Positions 14,441-16,425 of a stretch of DNA of 16,425 nt are shown one piece after another. The stretch covers positions 1 through 16,425 of the forward strand of contig VSPF01000002.1 in assembly GCA_009775195.1 (NCBI GenBank). Direction: 5' to 3'. Both the position numbers and the translations under genes were made by a program. Source of the DNA: Muribaculaceae bacterium (GTDB lineage: Bacteria > Bacteroidota > Bacteroidia > Bacteroidales > Muribaculaceae). The notes beneath the pieces were generated by a model. It saw nothing but the letters and a program-made list of their open reading frames with translations. It was not told the origin of the DNA and searched no databases. Each line of letters starts with the position of its first letter. Position 1 is the stretch's first letter.

Positions 14441-15497
14441 ATAGCCTCAATATTTTGTTGTAGAACTGTTCATATTTAAAATCGGCCTCGACTTTTGCCT
14501 TTGCGGCCCCGGCCATCCGAGAGGCCAAATCTTTATCAGCGGCGAGTCGCCCCACGGCATCGGCAATGGCCGTGGCATCGCCGGGGGGTACGAGTATGCC
14601 GTCAACGCCGTCAGTGATGATTTCGCGAGGGCCGCCCTGGTTCGTGGCTATTACAGGCACCCCGTGCCGCATAAATTCGAGCACTACGAGGCCGAAAGCC
14701 TCTATGGCAAGCGTCGGTAGCACTCCCATATCAGCCGATGCCATAAGGGGCGCGAGGTTCGACAAATGGCCGTGCCACACGATGCGGTCGCCGACGCCTA
14801 CCGACGAGGCATAACGACGTAAGGCGACCTCGTAGTTGGCCTTGCCCGAGCCGGCAATGTGCAATACGGCATTTTGAGGAAACAATGGCAGGGCCTCGAT
14901 AAGTTTTTCTATGCCTTTTTCAGCCGCAAGCCGGCCAGCATATACAATCCTGAGTTCGCCGGGCTGCTTGTCGGCGGCAACGACCTCGCCACAATCGACC
15001 ACGGCGTTATGTATAACCGATAGCTTGGCGCGGCCTACTTTAGGATTTGACGATAGGAAGGCATCGAGGGCCGTCTGCGACACGAAGGCTATGGCATCGA
15101 TGGCCCCGTAGAGTGACGCCGAGGCGCGGTCGGTCTTGCCGGGCTTGACAAGGTGGCGCGTCACCACCACACGGACAGCCCCGGGCTTGCGCATCATCTG
15201 GCGCGCCCTCACGGCGGTACGGGCATCTTTGAAATTATGCACATGCACCACCACCGGCTCCGACATATTGTCGAGCACGCGGCTCAAACGCGACGACGAG
15301 ATGAAGTCGAACACGCCCCCGAGGGGCAGATGCCCCGGAGTAAAACCGGCCTTGCGGAATGGGGCGTCGACAGCCTCGATGCCGCGAGTGATGACGGCAA
15401 CGCTGTGCCCGTCGGCATCGAGCCGCCGGCAGAGGTCGAGCACATACTGCTCGCCGCCGCCCCATACCTTGTTCGACACCAGGTGTATGATGTTCAT
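14427..15497 (-). CDS. Family 4 glycosyltransferase
   Basis: This 356-residue GT-B enzyme begins MNIIHLVSNKVWGGGEQY, with the acceptor-side glycine-rich loop. It has IVYAGRLAAEKGIEKLI (about 184-200) and the donor-binding EAFGLVVLE (266-274, the E-x7-E motif) followed by GVPVIATNQGGPREII. It is first in the operon with the LPS-kinase-like and GT2 genes, so it probably builds the LPS core or a related surface glycan. Its ATG is 24 bases from the 36-bp repeat copy B. No TAnnTTTG box was found between the two, so its promoter is unclear. Confidence 0.92.
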   Translation of the reverse strand: MNIIHLVSNKVWGGGEQYVLDLCRRLDADGHSVAVITRGIEAVDAPFRKAGFTPGHLPLGGVFDFISSSRLSRVLDNMSEPVVVHVHNFKDARTAVRARQMMRKPGAVRVVVTRHLVKPGKTDRASASLYGAIDAIAFVSQTALDAFLSSNPKVGRAKLSVIHNAVVDCGEVVAADKQPGELRIVYAGRLAAEKGIEKLIEALPLFPQNAVLHIAGSGKANYEVALRRYASSVGVGDRIVWHGHLSNLAPLMASADMGVLPTLAIEAFGLVVLEFMRHGVPVIATNQGGPREIITDGVDGILVPPGDATAIADAVGRLAADKDLASRMAGAAKAKVEADFKYEQFYNKILRLYDCH

Positions 15498-15520
15498 AAG
15501 TGCTTTAGATATGATTGATA

Positions 15521-15556
15521 TAAGTTTCGCAAGGCTAAGACTTGCTCACTGTTAAT
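15521..15556 (+). repeat. 36-bp interspersed repeat, copy B
   Basis: This copy reads TAAGTTTCGCAAGGCTAAGA and onward to CACTGTTAAT. It matches the minus strand of 73-108 at 34 of 36 positions. The inner stem GCAAG/CTTGC remains with one mismatch. It sits at the outer left edge of the palindrome array of the transposase module and upstream of the GT4 gene. Confidence 0.8.
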
Positions 15557-15575
15557 GGTTTGTTGGTTAAGGGTA

Positions 15576-15658
15576 AACCGCATAGCGGTTAGATGGCTGC
15601 CTCGCAGCCAAAGATAATAGCCTATGGTGAGAACGCCGTAGGTGTTCGTAGCCATAGG
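15576..15658 (+). repeat. Left palindrome array of the RAYT module
   Basis: Three palindromes lie in a row: AACCGC-ATA-GCGGTT (15576-15590), TGGCTGC-CTC-GCAGCCA (15594-15610), and a 38-bp nested one with outer arms CCTATGG/CCATAGG and inner GAACGCC-GTA-GGTGTTC (15621-15658). The reverse complement of the whole block aligns to the right array at 16288-16368. The 38-bp element matches at 35 of 38 positions. Confidence 0.85.
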
Positions 15659-15682
15659 TACTCTCAAATGCCCACATGAATT

Positions 15683-15699
15683 GCACCGCATAGCGGTGC
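15683..15699 (+). repeat. Palindrome next to the tnpA stop
   Basis: GCACCGC-ATA-GCGGTGC is a perfect 7-bp stem with a 3-base loop, 10 bases from the end of the transposase gene. It shares the core CCGCATAGCGG with the outer left palindrome. It may be the subterminal hairpin of one element end or a transcription stop. Confidence 0.75.
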
Positions 15700-15708
15700 G
15701 ACAATTTC

Positions 15709-16170
15709 TCAGACGGGTTCTTCGAAAATATATTTTTCATCATAGTCCATGTCGTATAATTCAAGGAAACGTCTGATTTCTTCTTGTAAAGTATAGCCCT
15801 TGTGATGTTCCATCTGCATGTTTATATACCTACAAACTTTCTCTATTTGTGATTTCGAATATGAAAAGCAGGCATAACCCCGTTGCCAAGCGAACAGGTG
15901 AGGGCATAAATGGTTGTCATTGATAAATTTGGTTGAAGCCACTTTTACATCTCGTACAAAATCGGCAAGACACGATTTTGGGGAAAATTTGAGTAGTATA
16001 TGTGTGTGGTCTTCTATCCCTCCTATGCATATGGCATCGTTGCCAACCTTGTGACAAACACCGGCTATATATTTGTGTACCCTCGGTATTATGTCGGGCC
16101 GTAGCAGGGCCTGACGGTGTTTGACCGCGAAAACAAGGTGTAAATATATGCAGATATATGTGTTTGCCAT
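15709..16170 (-). CDS. tnpA: IS200-like / RAYT-type HUH transposase
   Basis: This 153-residue Y1 transposase has the metal-binding HUH-type motif EDHTHILLKF (His55, His57) and the catalytic tyrosine in KVCRYINMQMEHHKG (Tyr115, with Gln119 and His122-123). It ends in LQEEIRRFLELYDMDYDEKYIFEE, a tail familiar from Bacteroidota members. Length matches TnpA of IS200/IS605 and the RAYT group. Such enzymes cut and join single-stranded DNA at hairpins. Here the gene is flanked by mirror-image palindrome arrays, as in RAYT/REP modules, and no tnpB accessory gene is seen. It is intact and has its own promoter. Base composition is more AT-rich than nearby genes, consistent with transfer. Confidence 0.92.
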   Translation of the reverse strand: MANTYICIYLHLVFAVKHRQALLRPDIIPRVHKYIAGVCHKVGNDAICIGGIEDHTHILLKFSPKSCLADFVRDVKVASTKFINDNHLCPHLFAWQRGYACFSYSKSQIEKVCRYINMQMEHHKGYTLQEEIRRFLELYDMDYDEKYIFEEPV

Positions 16171-16177
16171 ACTTTTG

Positions 16178-16208
16178 CAAAAATAATATTTTTTGAGAAA
16201 TAGGCAAA
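16178..16208 (-). promoter_or_regulatory. Promoter of the transposase gene
   Basis: On the minus strand, TTTG (16208-16205), 19 bases, then TATTTTTG (16185-16178) form a perfect Bacteroidota promoter. The ATG at 16170 follows eight bases after the -7 box, leaving almost no leader. Confidence 0.75.
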
Positions 16209-16217
16209 ATTAAAATT

Positions 16218-16265
16218 TGCTGCGTAGCGACTCCACTATATTGATAGTGGTGCAGCTACGCAGCA
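16218..16265 (+). repeat. Long nested palindrome upstream of tnpA
   Basis: Outer arms TGCTGCGTAGC (16218-16228) and GCTACGCAGCA (16255-16265) are a perfect 11-bp pair. Inside, CCACTAT-ATTG-ATAGTGG (16233-16250) forms a second perfect stem. It lies just outside the tnpA promoter and may be the recognition hairpin at the element's left end. Confidence 0.85.
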
Positions 16266-16287
16266 CTAATCCTATTTCGCAAACATT

Positions 16288-16368
16288 CCTATGGTTGCGA
16301 ACACCTACGGCGTTCTTACCATAGGCTAATACCTTTAGCTGCTACGCAGCAGAGGACCGCTACGCGGT
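16288..16368 (+). repeat. Right palindrome array of the RAYT module
   Basis: This array mirrors the left one. It holds a 38-bp nested palindrome (16288-16325, CCTATGG/CCATAGG with inner GAACACC-TAC-GGCGTTC), then GCTGC-TAC-GCAGC (16338-16350), then ACCGC-TAC-GCGGT (16356-16368), which is followed by a T-run. Order and spacing match the reverse complement of 15576-15658, while loops and several stem bases differ in both halves so that pairing is kept. Confidence 0.85.
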
Positions 16369-16410
16369 TTTTCTTCACAATTCCAGGTTCTGGTTTGTGA
16401 TTTCGTGCCA

Positions 16411-16425
16411 GTAGCGAACACCTAC
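16411..16425 (+). repeat. Start of a further palindrome copy, cut by the window end
   Basis: GTAGCGAACACCTAC repeats GCGAACACCTAC of the right array (16297-16308). The window ends in mid-element, so at least one more copy probably continues outside. Confidence 0.6.

Noticed and set aside
15576..16368. A CRISPR array, suggested by several short palindromic repeats
   Set aside because: The repeats differ in sequence and length, are mirrored and not direct, have no uniform spacers, and no cas gene is near.

Overview
The window looks like chromosomal DNA of a fairly GC-rich Bacteroidales bacterium, most like the Muribaculaceae. The grounds are the gene families: a PdxJ and NAD kinase divergent pair, a TGS-fused nucleoside kinase, DUF4230 pairs and DUF3737. 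Promoters also fit the Bacteroidota consensus TTTG-N19-TAnnTTTG, and no strong Shine-Dalgarno sites stand out. The family-level placement is inference.

Layout from left to right. Positions 1-72 hold the last 23 codons of a plus-strand gene. It converges on a minus-strand operon pdxJ > exbB > exbD > tonB (2818 down to 111), which combines vitamin B6 synthesis with a proton-motive-force transducer for outer-membrane uptake. A divergent plus-strand operon starts near 2850: a stand-alone ACT-like protein, nadK, a YgjP-type zinc metallopeptidase and two DUF4230 envelope proteins (2945-6143), nearly all overlapping or only a few bases apart. An AT-rich hairpin region (6144-6304) separates it from a second convergent minus-strand operon: DUF3737 > PatB-type aminotransferase > two tandem zinc-ribbon/LRR paralogues > rsgA (11096 down to 6305). 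Upstream lies a further minus-strand operon: GT4 glycosyltransferase > LPS-kinase-like protein > GT2 glycosyltransferase > TGS-fused nucleoside kinase (15497 down to 11254). It probably decorates lipopolysaccharide.

The right end (about 15521-16425) is a mobile or repeat-maintenance module. A 153-residue IS200-like/RAYT-type HUH transposase has its own perfect Bacteroidota promoter. It is flanked by mirror-image arrays of short palindromes. The two arms form an approximately 85-bp imperfect inverted repeat whose stems are kept although their bases differ. This resembles a REP/RAYT 'REPtron'. A 36-bp repeat at the outer left edge of the module recurs in inverted orientation at 73-108, and another palindrome copy is cut by the right edge of the window.

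The observations most worth a second look are this RAYT/palindrome module, the tandem cytoplasmic-looking zinc-ribbon/LRR proteins, the ACT-only remnant of a normally CBS-ACT protein carrying a calcium-loop-like insertion, and several structured intergenic repeats.
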